Translations under genes and position numbers: made by a program
Shown here: in pieces, positions 35,493 to 47,667 of the stretch
Layout of the letters: each line of letters begins with the position of its first letter
How positions within the stretch are numbered: position 1 is the first letter of the stretch
The notes under the pieces: model-generated
Databases searched by the model: none
Told to the model about the DNA's origin: nothing
The model's input: only the letters and a program-made list of their open reading frames with translations
Assembly (NCBI RefSeq): GCF_003837805.1
Contig: NZ_RQIT01000005.1
Location: 186,001 to 250,000, forward strand
Origin: Bradyrhizobium sp. RP6
Lineage (GTDB): Bacteria; Pseudomonadota; Alphaproteobacteria; Rhizobiales; Xanthobacteraceae
Length of the DNA: 64,000 nt
Reading direction: 5' to 3'

Positions 35493-37811
<2,319 letters not shown>

Positions 37812-37813
37812 AG

Positions 37814-39502
37814 TCAAGCCGTCGCCGCCTTGAGCAGCCTCTCTGCGGCCGCCCTCGCCTCGGCCGTGATCTCCGCGCCCGCGAGCATGCGCGCGATCTC
37901 CTCTCGGCGGTGGTCGGCGGCGAGCGTATTGACGCGGGTGGCGACGCGCTTGCCCTTGTCCAGGGCATCCTTGGAGATCAAGAGGTGCTGGTCGGCGCGG
38001 GCGGCGACCTGCGGGGCGTGCGTCACGGCCATGACCTGGACCTTGCCGGCAAGGCGCGCCAGGCGCCCGCCGATGGCGTCCGCGACCGCACCGCCGACGC
38101 CGGTGTCGATCTCGTCGAACACCAGAGTCGGCGCCGAGCCGCGGTCGGACAGCACGACCTTGAGCGCAAGGAGGAAGCGCGACAGCTCGCCGCCGGAGGC
38201 GACTTTCATCAGCGGACCCGGCTTGGTGCCCGGATTGGTCTGGACCCAGAACTCGACACGGTCGAAGCCTTGCGGTCCCGGCGCGGCCTCGTCGGTCTCG
38301 ACCTGGGTCATGAATTTGGCGCGTTCGAGCTTGAGCGGCGCGAGCTCGGCATTGACCGCCTTGTTGAGCTTCTCCGCCGATTTCTGCCGCGCCAGTGACA
38401 GCTTCTTGGCGGAGGCGGCATAGCGGCCGTCTGCCTCGATCGCGGCCTGCTCCAGCTTCTTGAGCCGCGAGGCGCCGGCATCGATCAGCACGACGTCCGC
38501 GGCATATTTGGCGGCAAGCGCGGCGAGGCCGTCGACCGGCGTCGAATATTTGCGCGAGGCGGCGCGAAGCGCGAACAGCCGTTCCTCGATGCGCTCGAGC
38601 TCGGCCGGATCGAAATCGGTCGCGGCCAGCGCCGCCTGGAGATGCTGGTCGGCTTCCTCCAGCGCATTGATCGCAGCGTCGATCGCCTTCACCGCAGGCT
38701 CGACCAGTGCCGGCGAGTTGACGCCGCGGCGCTCCAGCCGGCGCACCGCCGCCGACAGCGTGGCGACCGGCGAATGATTGCCGCCGACCGCCTCCTGCGC
38801 CTCGCGCAGGTCGGAGGCGATCTTCTCGCCCTGCATCATGGTGGTGCGGCGCGAGGCCAGCGCGGTCTCCTCGCCATCCTTGGGCGCAAGCTGCTTCAGC
38901 TCGTCGGAGGCATGGCGGAGATAATCGGCCTCGCGCGCGGCGCTCTCCATGGCGGCGCGATGCTCCTCCAGTGCGGTATTGGCGGTGCGGCGCGCGTCCC
39001 AGAGCGCTTCGACCGCCGCGACGTCCGTCTCCAGGCCGGCAAAAGCATCGAGCAGGCGGCGGTGGGTGGCGGCATCGACCAGCGCGCGCTCGTCGTGCTG
39101 GCCGTGGATCTCGACCAGGGCGGCACCGACCGCCTTCAGCGTCTGCACGCTGATCGACTGGTCATTGATGAAGGCGCGGGTGCGGCCGTCGGCGAGCTGC
39201 ACCCGACGGAGAATCATCTCGCAAGACTCCTCGACACTTGTGCCGTCGAGGCCGTTCTCGGCGAGGATCTTCGCTGCGGGGTGATTCTTTGGGACATCGA
39301 ATACGGCGGTGACCTGCCCCTGCTCCGCGCCGTGGCGCACGAGGCCTGCATCGCCCCGGCCGCCGAGCGCCAGTGCAAAGGCATCGAGCAGGATGGATTT
39401 GCCCGCACCGGTCTCGCCGGTCAAAACCGCGAGGCCCGAGGCGAATTCGATATCGAGCCGTTCGATCAGGACGATGTCACGGATCGACAGACGCGCCAGC
39501 AT
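37814..39502 (-). CDS. recN: DNA repair protein RecN
   Basis: A 562-residue SMC-like ATPase acting in double-strand break repair. Walker A GETGAGKS is at 29-36, a central coiled-coil region rich in Ala/Glu/Arg runs from about 150 to 380, and the C-terminal ATPase half has VASGGELSRFLLALK (signature) and LVFDEIDTGVGGAVAD (Walker B and D-loop). The length is normal for RecN. It starts 13 bases downstream of bamD, so the two are probably co-transcribed. Confidence 0.95.
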   Translation of the reverse strand: MLARLSIRDIVLIERLDIEFASGLAVLTGETGAGKSILLDAFALALGGRGDAGLVRHGAEQGQVTAVFDVPKNHPAAKILAENGLDGTSVEESCEMILRRVQLADGRTRAFINDQSISVQTLKAVGAALVEIHGQHDERALVDAATHRRLLDAFAGLETDVAAVEALWDARRTANTALEEHRAAMESAAREADYLRHASDELKQLAPKDGEETALASRRTTMMQGEKIASDLREAQEAVGGNHSPVATLSAAVRRLERRGVNSPALVEPAVKAIDAAINALEEADQHLQAALAATDFDPAELERIEERLFALRAASRKYSTPVDGLAALAAKYAADVVLIDAGASRLKKLEQAAIEADGRYAASAKKLSLARQKSAEKLNKAVNAELAPLKLERAKFMTQVETDEAAPGPQGFDRVEFWVQTNPGTKPGPLMKVASGGELSRFLLALKVVLSDRGSAPTLVFDEIDTGVGGAVADAIGGRLARLAGKVQVMAVTHAPQVAARADQHLLISKDALDKGKRVATRVNTLAADHRREEIARMLAGAEITAEARAAAERLLKAATA

Positions 39503-39515
39503 GGAACCAAATTTC

Positions 39516-40406
39516 CTAGCCGAGTCCCATCTTCTTGAAGGTCCGGCTGATCCAGGACCCCTGATTCTCGCTCGGCTCGAGACCGCCGGATTTTACAAGA
39601 TTATAGGCGTCCTTGTACCAGCGGCTGTCAGGAAAATTGTGCCCAAGCACGGCCGCCGCGGTCTGCGCCTCGCCGACGATGCCGATCGCCATATAGGCCT
39701 CGGTGAGCCGGAACAGCGCCTCCTCGACATGGCGGGTGGTCTGGTACTGCGTGACGACGGTCTTGTAGCGGTTGATCGCGGCCGTGTAGTCGCGCTTCTG
39801 GGCGTAGTAGCGGCCGACGTTCATTTCCTTGCCGGCGAGCTGGTCGCGCGCACCCTCGATCTTGGCCTTGGCCGAAGTCGCATATTCGGACGTCGGATAC
39901 TTGCGCACCACCTCTTCCAGAGCGGCGATCGCCTTCTCGGTGCGGGCCTGGTCGCGGCTGATGTCCGGAATCTGGTCGTAGTGGGAGGCGGCGATCAGAT
40001 ATTGCGCATAGGCCGCGTCCGGGCTGCCGGGATGCAGAGTGACGTAGCGGGTGGCGGCGCCGATGCAGCCGTCATAGTCGCCGCCCTGATAGGACGCATA
40101 GGCCGACATCAGCAGCGACTTGCGGGCCCAGTCGGAATAAGGATGCTGGCGGTCGACCTCTTCGAACTTCTTGGTCGCCGCCTTCATGTCCTTCTTCTCG
40201 TTCATGAGGTACAAGCCCTCATTGTAGATCTTGTCGGCGGGCTCCTCGATGAAGGTGTCGTCCTTGGCCGTGAACTTGTCCCAGAGCGAGCCGGTGCCGC
40301 AGCCGGCGAGCGGCAGCGCGAGCATGATGAAGGTGACGGCCTGCAGCAGCCCACGGGCTCGCGACGAGACCGAGAAATATCCGCGCGTCATACGCTGTGC
40401 CGACAT
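39516..40406 (-). CDS. bamD: Outer-membrane assembly lipoprotein BamD
   Basis: A 296-residue lipoprotein of the BAM complex that inserts beta-barrel proteins in the outer membrane. The lipobox LAGC puts the acylated Cys at 36. Five TPR units follow, starting YNEGLYLMNEKKDMKAATKKF, with RQHPYSDWARKSLLMSAYA and HPGSPDAAYAQYLIA. The ATG at 40406 is used; a later ATG at 40391 is possible. It lies between lpxC and recN and joins the outer-membrane and cell-wall genes of this cluster. Confidence 0.93.
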   Translation of the reverse strand: MSAQRMTRGYFSVSSRARGLLQAVTFIMLALPLAGCGTGSLWDKFTAKDDTFIEEPADKIYNEGLYLMNEKKDMKAATKKFEEVDRQHPYSDWARKSLLMSAYASYQGGDYDGCIGAATRYVTLHPGSPDAAYAQYLIAASHYDQIPDISRDQARTEKAIAALEEVVRKYPTSEYATSAKAKIEGARDQLAGKEMNVGRYYAQKRDYTAAINRYKTVVTQYQTTRHVEEALFRLTEAYMAIGIVGEAQTAAAVLGHNFPDSRWYKDAYNLVKSGGLEPSENQGSWISRTFKKMGLG

Positions 40407-40654
40407 GAGTTTAAGCCCTGACGCCCTGTGATGCGGTGCCCGCCAGCCCACGAACCCCGTCCTGGGCGCAAAATGTAACCGTGGTGCCTGCCATGCGACC
40501 ACGTCGATGGATCCGAAAAACAATCGTTAACCCATCGGATAGGCAGGCATTTCGCCCGGATTAAGGCGAACGTGCCGCAATGCTAGCCGATCTTGGTTAC
40601 CAGGAGTTTCCCGGGGGGCAAATCGTCGTCACACGCGCGCGCCGACAGGTCTCG

Positions 40655-41617
40655 TCAGGACACGTCCGGCCCGTAGGCCGCCGCGATCCGACCGCCGACG
40701 ATACCGCGACCGGTTTCGCCCACGGGACGCGTGGTGCGGCGGACCGCCTCGCCCTCGACCACCCGCCAGGCGGTACGGTCGGCGAGCAGCGCGGTCAGGA
40801 CAGCGTGGTTGAGCTTGTGGCCGCCGCGGACCGAGCGGTAGGCGCCAAGCAGCGGCAGGCCGGCCAGCGAGAGGTCGCCGATCACATCCAGCACCTTGTG
40901 GCGGGCGCATTCATCGGCGTAGCGCAGGCCCTCTGTATTGAGCAGCCGCTCTTCATCGAACACGACGGTGTTGTCGAAGGAGGCGCCGAGGGCATAGCCC
41001 GCGCTCCAGAGCCGCGCGACATCGCACATCAGACCGAAAGTCCGGGCACGGCCGATTTCGCGCCGGAAACCTTCAGGATTGAGGTCGAAGACGTAGCTCT
41101 GCTGGCCGATGACGGGATTGGTGAAGTCGATCTCGACCTCGACGCGGAAGCCGCTGGCATGCGGCCTGATCTCGCCGAAGGAGTCGCCGATCTTGACCGA
41201 GATCGGCTTCAAAACCTGAATGAGACGGCGCTGCGCCGGCTGGGTGACGATGCCGGCCTGGTCGATCGCCGCAATGAAGGCTGCGGCGCTGCCGTCCATG
41301 ATCGGCACTTCGGGACCGTCGATCTCGATGGTGGCGTTGTCGACCCCCATACCCCGCAGTGCGGCAAGCACGTGCTCGGCGGTGGATACCAGTGGACCAC
41401 TGCGATCGCCGAGAACGGTCGCGAAGTCGGTCGCCACCACATGCTCGGCAGTCGCCTGAACTTCACGGTCGCTTCCCTCGAGGCCCGTACGGACAAAAAT
41501 AAAACCTGCGTCGACAGGCGCAGGCCCGAGGGTGAGAGTGACGGGAAGACCGGAATGAACGCCTACGCCTGCCACGGAGGCTTGCGCACGAAGCGTTGTT
41601 TGCCGGTTGAATTTCAT
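40655..41617 (-). CDS. lpxC: UDP-3-O-acyl-N-acetylglucosamine deacetylase
   Basis: A 320-residue zinc amidase for the committed step of lipid A synthesis. Zinc ligands are His82 in TAEHVLAALRG (with catalytic Glu81 next to it), then His and Asp in RHKVLDVIGDLSLAG (about 240-244), and the catalytic His in RGGHKLNHAV (about 267). The start at 41617 is preferred because it gives the MKFNRQTTLR N-terminus with GGGGCGG upstream. It is 250 bases upstream of bamD and 360 bases downstream of ftsZ, so it probably has its own promoter. Confidence 0.96.
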   Translation of the reverse strand: MKFNRQTTLRAQASVAGVGVHSGLPVTLTLGPAPVDAGFIFVRTGLEGSDREVQATAEHVVATDFATVLGDRSGPLVSTAEHVLAALRGMGVDNATIEIDGPEVPIMDGSAAAFIAAIDQAGIVTQPAQRRLIQVLKPISVKIGDSFGEIRPHASGFRVEVEIDFTNPVIGQQSYVFDLNPEGFRREIGRARTFGLMCDVARLWSAGYALGASFDNTVVFDEERLLNTEGLRYADECARHKVLDVIGDLSLAGLPLLGAYRSVRGGHKLNHAVLTALLADRTAWRVVEGEAVRRTTRPVGETGRGIVGGRIAAAYGPDVS

Positions 41618-41977
41618 CAGGAACCGCCCCACTACGATCATCGCGACTTATACAAACTCGCCTCGCCGGTCAGAGCCGACGCCCCGCGAATCCGTATCCC
41701 CAAGTCACGGCAAACCATAGTCACCGCCTCAAACAGCGCCAACTCACGCTTTTTTACCGATTGTTACCCCAAACCCGCCGTATTCGCGCCAAGGCTTAAC
41801 CAAATTGAGCCCAGGCTTGAGACCGTTATCGGCAGTTTTACTGAACCACCAAATGCGTAATTAATGATTTAAAATCAGTCGCTTGGCAAAATAACCCGGG
41901 TCTGCACGGGATAAAAGGAAAGGTCCCGGCAAGCTTGCTGCCGAGACCTTTTTCCGTCTGCCTTATTGTAACATTCC
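41618..41977. other. ftsZ-lpxC intergenic region
   Basis: A 360-base AT-richer gap. Near ftsZ it has the terminator listed separately. It also has a 13-base inverted repeat TGATTT-A-AAATCA at 41865-41877. The lpxC promoter should lie in the middle part; no clear consensus was assigned. No gene is seen. Confidence 0.45.
41919..41951 (-). terminator. Rho-independent terminator after ftsZ
   Basis: The stem pairs AAAGGTC-C-CGGCA (41919-41931) with TGCCG-A-GACCTTT (41939-41951), one mismatch, seven-base loop. Read leftward on the minus strand it is followed by a T-rich CCTTTTATCC run. It begins 27 bases past the ftsZ stop and closes the ftsQ-ftsA-ftsZ unit. Confidence 0.8.
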
Positions 41978-43765
41978 TCAGGTCGCCTGCCGGCGCAGGA
42001 AGGCCGGGATATCAAGATGGTCGTCGCCCTGTGGCGCCGGCGCAACAGGGGCCGGGCGGCCGTGCATGTCCAAGCCCTGCGGCGCAGGACGACGGGCATA
42101 CTCCGATACCGGCTCGCTGGATGCGATCTGCTGCGCCACGGTCTTCTGCGGGCGGCGCTCAGGCAGCGGCGGCATGGCGGGACCGGCGGTACGGGCCGCG
42201 ACCGGCGGCTCGCTCTCCTCGTCGCGACGGCCGAGGCCGACATTGGCGAGGCGCTGAAGCAGCGACAGGCGGGTCTTCTGGGGGGTCTCTTCCTCGACCT
42301 CGCCGCGGGCCTGACGGATCTCGGCCTGGGCCGGCATCGGCAGTTCCTCGATGCGCGGCATCCGCGGCGCACGGACCGGCGGACGTTCCGCCTGCGGCGG
42401 AATGAAGTTTTCGGGCGTCATCGGCTCCTGCATGGCGACCGGGGTCATGTCAGGCTCCGGAAACAGGGTCGGCTTCTGCGCGATCGGACGCACGGTGACG
42501 TCGCCATAGGTCTGCGGCGGCGCCGGCGGCTGCGGGGTTTCGGCAACGGCAGCGGCGATGGCGGCGAGCGCAGCACGCTCGACGTTGGGACGGGGCGCGG
42601 CGGCGGCCGGAGCCGCGGCCGGGGGCTGCGCTTCCAGCTTCTGGGCGCGTTCGGCCAGACGCTGGTTGTCGGCACGGAGCCGCGCGGTCAGGTCGGCGAG
42701 ACGGCTCTCGGCAGCGGCGGCAGGTGCGGCCGCCTGCTGCGCCTGCGGTGCCGGGTTTGCGACGGGCGCGGAGGTCGCCTGGCTGTTGCGGGCGATCGCG
42801 GCCTGCTCGATGCCGGTGGCGACCACGGAGACGCGGATCAGGCCGTCGAGCGCTTCGTCGAAGGTCGCGCCGACGATGATGTTGGCGTCCTGGTCGACTT
42901 CCTCGCGGATGCGGGTCGCGGCCTCGTCAACCTCGAACAGGGTGAGGTCCTTGCCGCCGGTGATGGAGATGAGGAGGCCCTTGGCGCCCTTCATCGAGCT
43001 GTCGTCAATCAGCGGGTTGGCGATCGCGGCTTCAGCGGCCGTCAGCGCGCGCTTGTCGCCGGAGGCTTCGCCGGTGCCCATCATCGCCTTGCCCATCTCG
43101 CGCATGACGGCGCGGACGTCGGCGAAGTCGAGGTTGATCAGGCCTTCCTTGACCATCAGGTCGGTGATGCAGGCGACGCCCGAATAGAGCACCTGGTCGG
43201 CCATCGCGAACGCGTCGGCGAAGGTGGTCTTCTCGTTGGCGACCCGGAACAGGTTCTGGTTCGGGATGATCAGGAGCGTATCGACGACCTTGTGCAGTTC
43301 GTTGATGCCGGCTTCCGCGGTGCGCATGCGGCGGCCGCCCTCGAAGTGGAACGGCTTGGTCACGACGCCGACGGTGAGGATGCCCATGTCGCGCGCGGTC
43401 TTGGCGATCACGGGAGCGGCGCCGGTGCCGGTGCCGCCGCCCATGCCGGCGGTGACGAACACCATGTTGGCGCCCGAGAGATGGTCGCGCAGCTCGTCGA
43501 TCACCTCTTCCGCCGCCGCGGCACCGACGTTCGGCTGCGAGCCGGCGCCAAGCCCTTGCGTGACCGCCGTGCCCATCTGCACAATGCGCTGCGCCTTCGA
43601 CATCGTCAGCGCCTGCGCGTCGGTGTTGGCGACCACGAAGTCGACGCCCTGGAGGCCCGCCGTGATCATGTTGTTGACGGCGTTGCCACCGGCGCCGCCG
43701 ACGCCGAACACGGTGATCCGGGGCTTCAGTTCGTGAATATCAGGAACATTGATGCTGATGGTCAT
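41978..43765 (-). CDS. ftsZ: Cell division protein FtsZ, long-linker form
   Basis: A 595-residue tubulin-like GTPase that forms the division ring. [10 protein letters not shown] is at 21-30 and the tubulin signature [10 protein letters not shown] near 107-116. The globular core ends near residue 320. A Pro/Ala/Gln-rich linker of about 250 residues follows and ends with the conserved tail DIPAFLRRQ, which docks FtsA. The linker is much longer than in enteric bacteria (total 383 residues in E. coli), but such extensions are usual in alphaproteobacteria. It is preceded by ftsA. Confidence 0.97.
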   Translation of the reverse strand: MTISINVPDIHELKPRITVFGVGGAGGNAVNNMITAGLQGVDFVVANTDAQALTMSKAQRIVQMGTAVTQGLGAGSQPNVGAAAAEEVIDELRDHLSGANMVFVTAGMGGGTGTGAAPVIAKTARDMGILTVGVVTKPFHFEGGRRMRTAEAGINELHKVVDTLLIIPNQNLFRVANEKTTFADAFAMADQVLYSGVACITDLMVKEGLINLDFADVRAVMREMGKAMMGTGEASGDKRALTAAEAAIANPLIDDSSMKGAKGLLISITGGKDLTLFEVDEAATRIREEVDQDANIIVGATFDEALDGLIRVSVVATGIEQAAIARNSQATSAPVANPAPQAQQAAAPAAAAESRLADLTARLRADNQRLAERAQKLEAQPPAAAPAAAAPRPNVERAALAAIAAAVAETPQPPAPPQTYGDVTVRPIAQKPTLFPEPDMTPVAMQEPMTPENFIPPQAERPPVRAPRMPRIEELPMPAQAEIRQARGEVEEETPQKTRLSLLQRLANVGLGRRDEESEPPVAARTAGPAMPPLPERRPQKTVAQQIASSEPVSEYARRPAPQGLDMHGRPAPVAPAPQGDDHLDIPAFLRRQAT

Positions 43766-43852
43766 GGTTGCCTCTCGATCACGCGCGCGTGGGTTCGCCC
43801 CGGCCGGCGGCCGCGGGAGTTGGTGAAAATCGAAGATTGCGGAAAGCGGTCA

Positions 43853-45175
43853 TCAGAAGCCCTCGCGTAGCCATCGTCCGACCTTTCCGAAATATCCGCC
43901 GGTCCCTGTCCTGACCTGCTGCCGCGTATGCCGCGGTTCGACATGTTCGAGGTGAACATATTGCGGGTAGACGAGGAGTCCGGCCGGCACCGCGAACGCG
44001 GCGTTCTTCGCCTCGTTGGGCAGCCGGCCGAAACCGAGCGGACGGCCGACCCGCACGGGCCGGCCGAGAATCTGGGTGCCGAGCTCGACGAGGCCGGTGA
44101 GCTGCGAGGCACCGCCCGACAGCACGACGCGGCCGTTGGGCTCTGAGGCGAAGGGCGAATCCTTCAGCTTGTCCCGAACCATTTCGAAGACTTCCTCGGC
44201 ACGGTGCTTGACGATGTTCGCGATGGTGGCGCGGGAGACGATCTGCGGCAGATCCTGCTCGTCACCGGCTGTCGGCACAGACATCAGCTCACGCGAGTCC
44301 GATCCGCCGGTGATGACGGTGCCGTATAACGTCTTGATTCGCTCGGCATCGGCAATGGTCGCGGAGAGTCCGCGCGCAAGATCCATCGTGATGTGTTGCC
44401 CGCCGACCGCAAAGCCGGCCGCATGCACGAAGCGCCCGCCGGAAAAGACCGCGATCGTGGTCGTGCCCGCACCCATCTCGACGACGGCAGCGCCGAGATC
44501 GGCCTCGTCGTCGGTCAGCACCGACAGGCCGGCCACATAGGGGCTCGCCGCCATGGCTTCGACATTGATGTGGCAGCGTTCCACCGCCAGCATCAGGTTC
44601 CGCGCCACGGTGGCGTCGCAGGTGACGACGTTCATGTCGACGCCGAACTGGTGCGCGACCATGCCGCGGGGATCGCGGATGCCCTTGACGCCGTCAAGCG
44701 TGTAGCCGACCGGCAGCGCGTGCAGCACGGTGCGGCCCTCGCCGGTGGCGTGGCGCATGCCGGTGGAGGTGACGCGGCTGACATCGGCGGGCGTCACGGC
44801 GCCGCCACGGATGTCTGCGGCGGCTTCGACGAGCTGGCCGGAGAGCCGGCCGCCGGAGACCGAGAGCAGCACCGACTCGACCCGCACTTTGGCCATTTTC
44901 TCCGCGAGCCCGACGGCCTGGCGCACCGCCTGCTCGCATTCGGTAAGATCGATCACCGCGCCGGCCTTCATCCCGCGCGACTGGATCTGGCTGTAGCCGA
45001 TCAGTTCCACCGCATGAGTACGGCCGCGCAGCGCATCGCTCGGAGGCGACGGCTTCAACCGTGCGATCATGCAGGCGATCTTGCTGGTGCCGATGTCGAG
45101 GCAGGCGACGATGCCGCCGCGCTTGTGCGGCATCGGGCGCGTCTTCGGCGTCTGGGTGCGATCGAGACCGGTCAT
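43853..45175 (-). CDS. ftsA: Cell division protein FtsA
   Basis: A 440-residue actin-fold protein that tethers FtsZ to the membrane. The phosphate-1 motif CLDIGTSKIACMIA is at 25-38, the adenosine region has VLSGGASQLTGLVELG, and the C-terminal WLREGF end fits the amphipathic anchor helix. It overlaps ftsQ by four bases (ATGA), consistent with translational coupling. It is followed by ftsZ after 87 bases. Confidence 0.95.
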   Translation of the reverse strand: MTGLDRTQTPKTRPMPHKRGGIVACLDIGTSKIACMIARLKPSPPSDALRGRTHAVELIGYSQIQSRGMKAGAVIDLTECEQAVRQAVGLAEKMAKVRVESVLLSVSGGRLSGQLVEAAADIRGGAVTPADVSRVTSTGMRHATGEGRTVLHALPVGYTLDGVKGIRDPRGMVAHQFGVDMNVVTCDATVARNLMLAVERCHINVEAMAASPYVAGLSVLTDDEADLGAAVVEMGAGTTTIAVFSGGRFVHAAGFAVGGQHITMDLARGLSATIADAERIKTLYGTVITGGSDSRELMSVPTAGDEQDLPQIVSRATIANIVKHRAEEVFEMVRDKLKDSPFASEPNGRVVLSGGASQLTGLVELGTQILGRPVRVGRPLGFGRLPNEAKNAAFAVPAGLLVYPQYVHLEHVEPRHTRQQVRTGTGGYFGKVGRWLREGF

Positions 45176-46206
45176 GCGGAATCCCCGGCCTTCTTTTTCT
45201 TCTTGTCCTTGAACTGATCCTCGCGCGCCTTGGCGGCGTCCTCTGACAGCTGCACCACCAGTCGATCGGGCAGGCGCATGTCGACGGCGACGATATCGCG
45301 GGAGAACAGCCTGTCGTCCTTGTCGAGCTTCGACAGCATCGCGAGCGCGTTGCCGACGTCCTGCTCGGGCAGGCGGATGTCGAGGCCGTCCTTGAGCCTC
45401 AGGTTCCAGCGCCGCTCGCCAACGAAGACCGCGGCTTTCGTCACCGAATTGACCTGCGGATAGCGCGCCAGCAGCGCCAGGAAATCGCGCGCCTGCGTGT
45501 CGGCCCCCTTGCCGACCACGAGCGGCAGCGACAGAAAGCGGCGCGAGACGTAGGGTTCGAGCACGGCGCCGTCATCGGCAATGACGGAAAGCCGGCCGGC
45601 CTCCTGCCACAGCGCGAACGCCTTGCGCTCGGTGAGCTCGATCATGAGCTGGCCCGGATAGAGCTTCAGCACGGTCGCATCCGCGATCCATGGATTGGCC
45701 TTGAGCTTGTCGCGCACCGCTTCGGCGTCGAGGAACAGCAGCGAGGAGCGGCCGCTGACGCCGCCGATGGCGAGGATCTCGTCCTGGGTGAGCTGCTTGC
45801 GGCCGTTGATCACGACCGAGGTGATGCGGAATCCGGCGGAATTGGCCAGCGCGTTGCGGGCGTCGCTGACCGCGGTGATGAAGTCCTGGAGATGGCCGCC
45901 CTTGACGATGCCGAAGCCGCAGCTTCCGATCAGCAGCAGCACGGTCATGCTGAGTCCGACCCGGTGCGGCAGATAGCGCTCGACCAGCGCAACCATTCGC
46001 GGCGGCGGCTCACGCTCGACGACGGCCTTGGCCCTGCTCTTGATCTTGTCCTTGGCGGCGGCGCGCGCGGCCTGGAGTCTTTCCTGGCGCTTGTCCTGCA
46101 CCCACTCGCGCAGAAGCACGACCGCTCCGACAGCGGCCGCCTTCAGGTCAGCTTGGGGCCTCAGCGACCTGAAAACCGATCGGGTGAGGCTTCCTGCTCC
46201 ATCCAT
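45172..46206 (-). CDS. ftsQ: Cell division protein FtsQ
   Basis: A 344-residue bitopic membrane protein that links early and late division proteins. A basic cytoplasmic part (1-80) is followed by a single membrane segment (about 83-102), then the POTRA domain (RITSVVINGRKQLTQDEILAI onward) and the FtsQ beta domain. The C-terminus is Lys-rich (KDKKKKKAGDS). It lies 350 bases downstream of ddl and overlaps ftsA by four bases. Confidence 0.93.
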   Translation of the reverse strand: MDGAGSLTRSVFRSLRPQADLKAAAVGAVVLLREWVQDKRQERLQAARAAAKDKIKSRAKAVVEREPPPRMVALVERYLPHRVGLSMTVLLLIGSCGFGIVKGGHLQDFITAVSDARNALANSAGFRITSVVINGRKQLTQDEILAIGGVSGRSSLLFLDAEAVRDKLKANPWIADATVLKLYPGQLMIELTERKAFALWQEAGRLSVIADDGAVLEPYVSRRFLSLPLVVGKGADTQARDFLALLARYPQVNSVTKAAVFVGERRWNLRLKDGLDIRLPEQDVGNALAMLSKLDKDDRLFSRDIVAVDMRLPDRLVVQLSEDAAKAREDQFKDKKKKKAGDSA

Positions 46207-46556
46207 TGCACGAGCTCGTCAACAGTTTCCCCGCGACATCGCGCGGATCCTGGCGAACATGACGTCTCGGACCTGCCGGGCCGGGTGCTGGTCTTCAGCA
46301 GAAGAAAACCTCTCCCCTTCAAAGCGTTCGCTGGAGGTGAAATCACCCGCGACAGCTCACGCGCCGGCAGCCAAAGCGCCATATGCGCCGCCAGCGTTAA
46401 CCTTCGGACGTCCTGGTAAACAAAAGGTAAAATTCGTTAACGACATGCGCATTTTGCCCCGCGATATCCGGCATTTGTGGCGCGATGTCCGGCAATTTAC
46501 CGGTTTTGGTCGCCAAACCGGGCGATTTCGCCGATCCGGCCGTTAACCAGTTCCGA
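46207..46556. promoter_or_regulatory. ddl-ftsQ gap, probable ftsQAZ promoter region
   Basis: A 350-base gap with no convincing gene. It holds two GTTAAC hexamers (46396-46401 and 46436-46441), of the kind found in CtrA recognition sites (TTAA-N7-TTAA), and the minus-strand sequence TTAA-CGAATTT-TACC (about 46426-46440). In Caulobacter CtrA acts on division genes. A role here is inference. The rest is unremarkable. Confidence 0.35.
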
Positions 46557-47543
46557 TTATTTCCGCACGCGCTGCCCGGCGAGTTCGACCAGGCCGCGCA
46601 GGAAGTCGATGAACTCGATTCCTGCGGCTTTCAGCGCCTTGGGGTAGAGCGAGGACTTGGTCAGCCCGGGGAGCGTGTTGGTTTCGAGATAGACGAGGCC
46701 CTTGTCCGAGACGATGAAGTCCGAGCGGGAATAGCCGGAGCAGGACATCGCGCGATGCGCCAGCATCGCCTGCTCCTTGAGCGCTGCGGTGATCTCAGGT
46801 GCGAAACGGCCAGGGCAGATCTCCTGGGTCGACTTCAGGAGATATTTCGCCGCATAGTCGAAACTGCCCTCGCCCGGAATGATCTCGATCGGCGGCAGCG
46901 CAATGATCGAGCCATCGGTGCGCTCCAGCACGCCGCAGGTCGCCTCGACGCCGGCGATATAGGGCTCGATCACGTACTCTTCGTGCCTGGCCGCATTGCG
47001 GACGGCGACGAGATCCTGCTTGGCGTTGACGAAGATCAGCCCGTAGCTCGAGCCGTCGCGTGCCGGCTTCGCGATCAGCCGTCCGTACTCGGCGAAGGCC
47101 TCGTCGATGTTATCAAGCGCAAGACTCGCTGGCGGCGTCACGCCGCCGAGGGCGGCAAAGCGCTTGGCTGCGATCTTGTCAAAGGCGAGATGCGAGGAGG
47201 CCGAGCCCGAGCCGGTGAAGGGCACGCCGCGCGCCTCGCACATCACCTGCAATTCGCCGTTCTCGGCCCGTCCGCCATGCAGGCCGAGCACCAGCACCCG
47301 CCCTTCCGCCTTGGCCTGGTCGAGCGCCTGCTCCAGCGGAATGCCCGATGTGCCCGGCTTGAATTCGTCCTCGAATGGGCGGGCATGCTCGAGCAGCTGC
47401 CGCGACTGGACGACATGCACCTTGTCCTCGACGTCCCACCACCAGAGATCGGCCTCGGGCAGTGCCTGATGCAGGGCCTGGGCCGAGGCGACCGAAACCA
47501 GACGCTCCCGGTTGGAGCCGCCGAAAAGGATGGTAATGCGCAT
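46557..47543 (-). CDS. ddl: D-alanine--D-alanine ligase-like ATP-grasp enzyme
   Basis: A 328-residue ligase expected to make D-Ala-D-Ala for MurF. The N-terminus reads ITILFGGSNRERLVSVASA; the ATP-grasp body has LGLHGGRAENGELQ, then KPARDGSSYGLIFV, and the metal-binding end FIVSDKGLVYLETNTLPGLT, matching the DDL pattern E-x-N-T-x-P-G. It is the shorter alphaproteobacterial form. It is placed between murB and ftsQ as in a normal dcw cluster, with a family B repeat upstream. Confidence 0.9.
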   Translation of the reverse strand: MRITILFGGSNRERLVSVASAQALHQALPEADLWWWDVEDKVHVVQSRQLLEHARPFEDEFKPGTSGIPLEQALDQAKAEGRVLVLGLHGGRAENGELQVMCEARGVPFTGSGSASSHLAFDKIAAKRFAALGGVTPPASLALDNIDEAFAEYGRLIAKPARDGSSYGLIFVNAKQDLVAVRNAARHEEYVIEPYIAGVEATCGVLERTDGSIIALPPIEIIPGEGSFDYAAKYLLKSTQEICPGRFAPEITAALKEQAMLAHRAMSCSGYSRSDFIVSDKGLVYLETNTLPGLTKSSLYPKALKAAGIEFIDFLRGLVELAGQRVRK

Positions 47544-47565
47544 GTTCTCCGTTACCTATCCAGTT

Positions 47566-47662
47566 GTCATTCCGGGGCGATGCGCAGCATCGAACCCGGA
47601 ATCTCGAGATTCTCAGGTGCGCAATTGCGCACCATAGTTGCGCTGCGCGCCCCCGGAATGAC
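47566..47662. repeat. Intergenic palindromic repeat, family B, in the murB-ddl gap
   Basis: Ends GTCATTCCGGGGCGATGC and GCGCCCCCGGAATGAC. In the middle is an 18-base perfect palindrome GGTGCGCAATTGCGCACC at 47616-47633. CCCGGAATCTCGAG is shared with the copy at 50360-50443. Confidence 0.85.
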
Positions 47663-47667
47663 GGTGA

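Noticed and set aside
46161..46382. 73-codon minus-strand frame in the ddl-ftsQ gap
   Set aside because: It overlaps the ftsQ start in another frame and looks non-coding.
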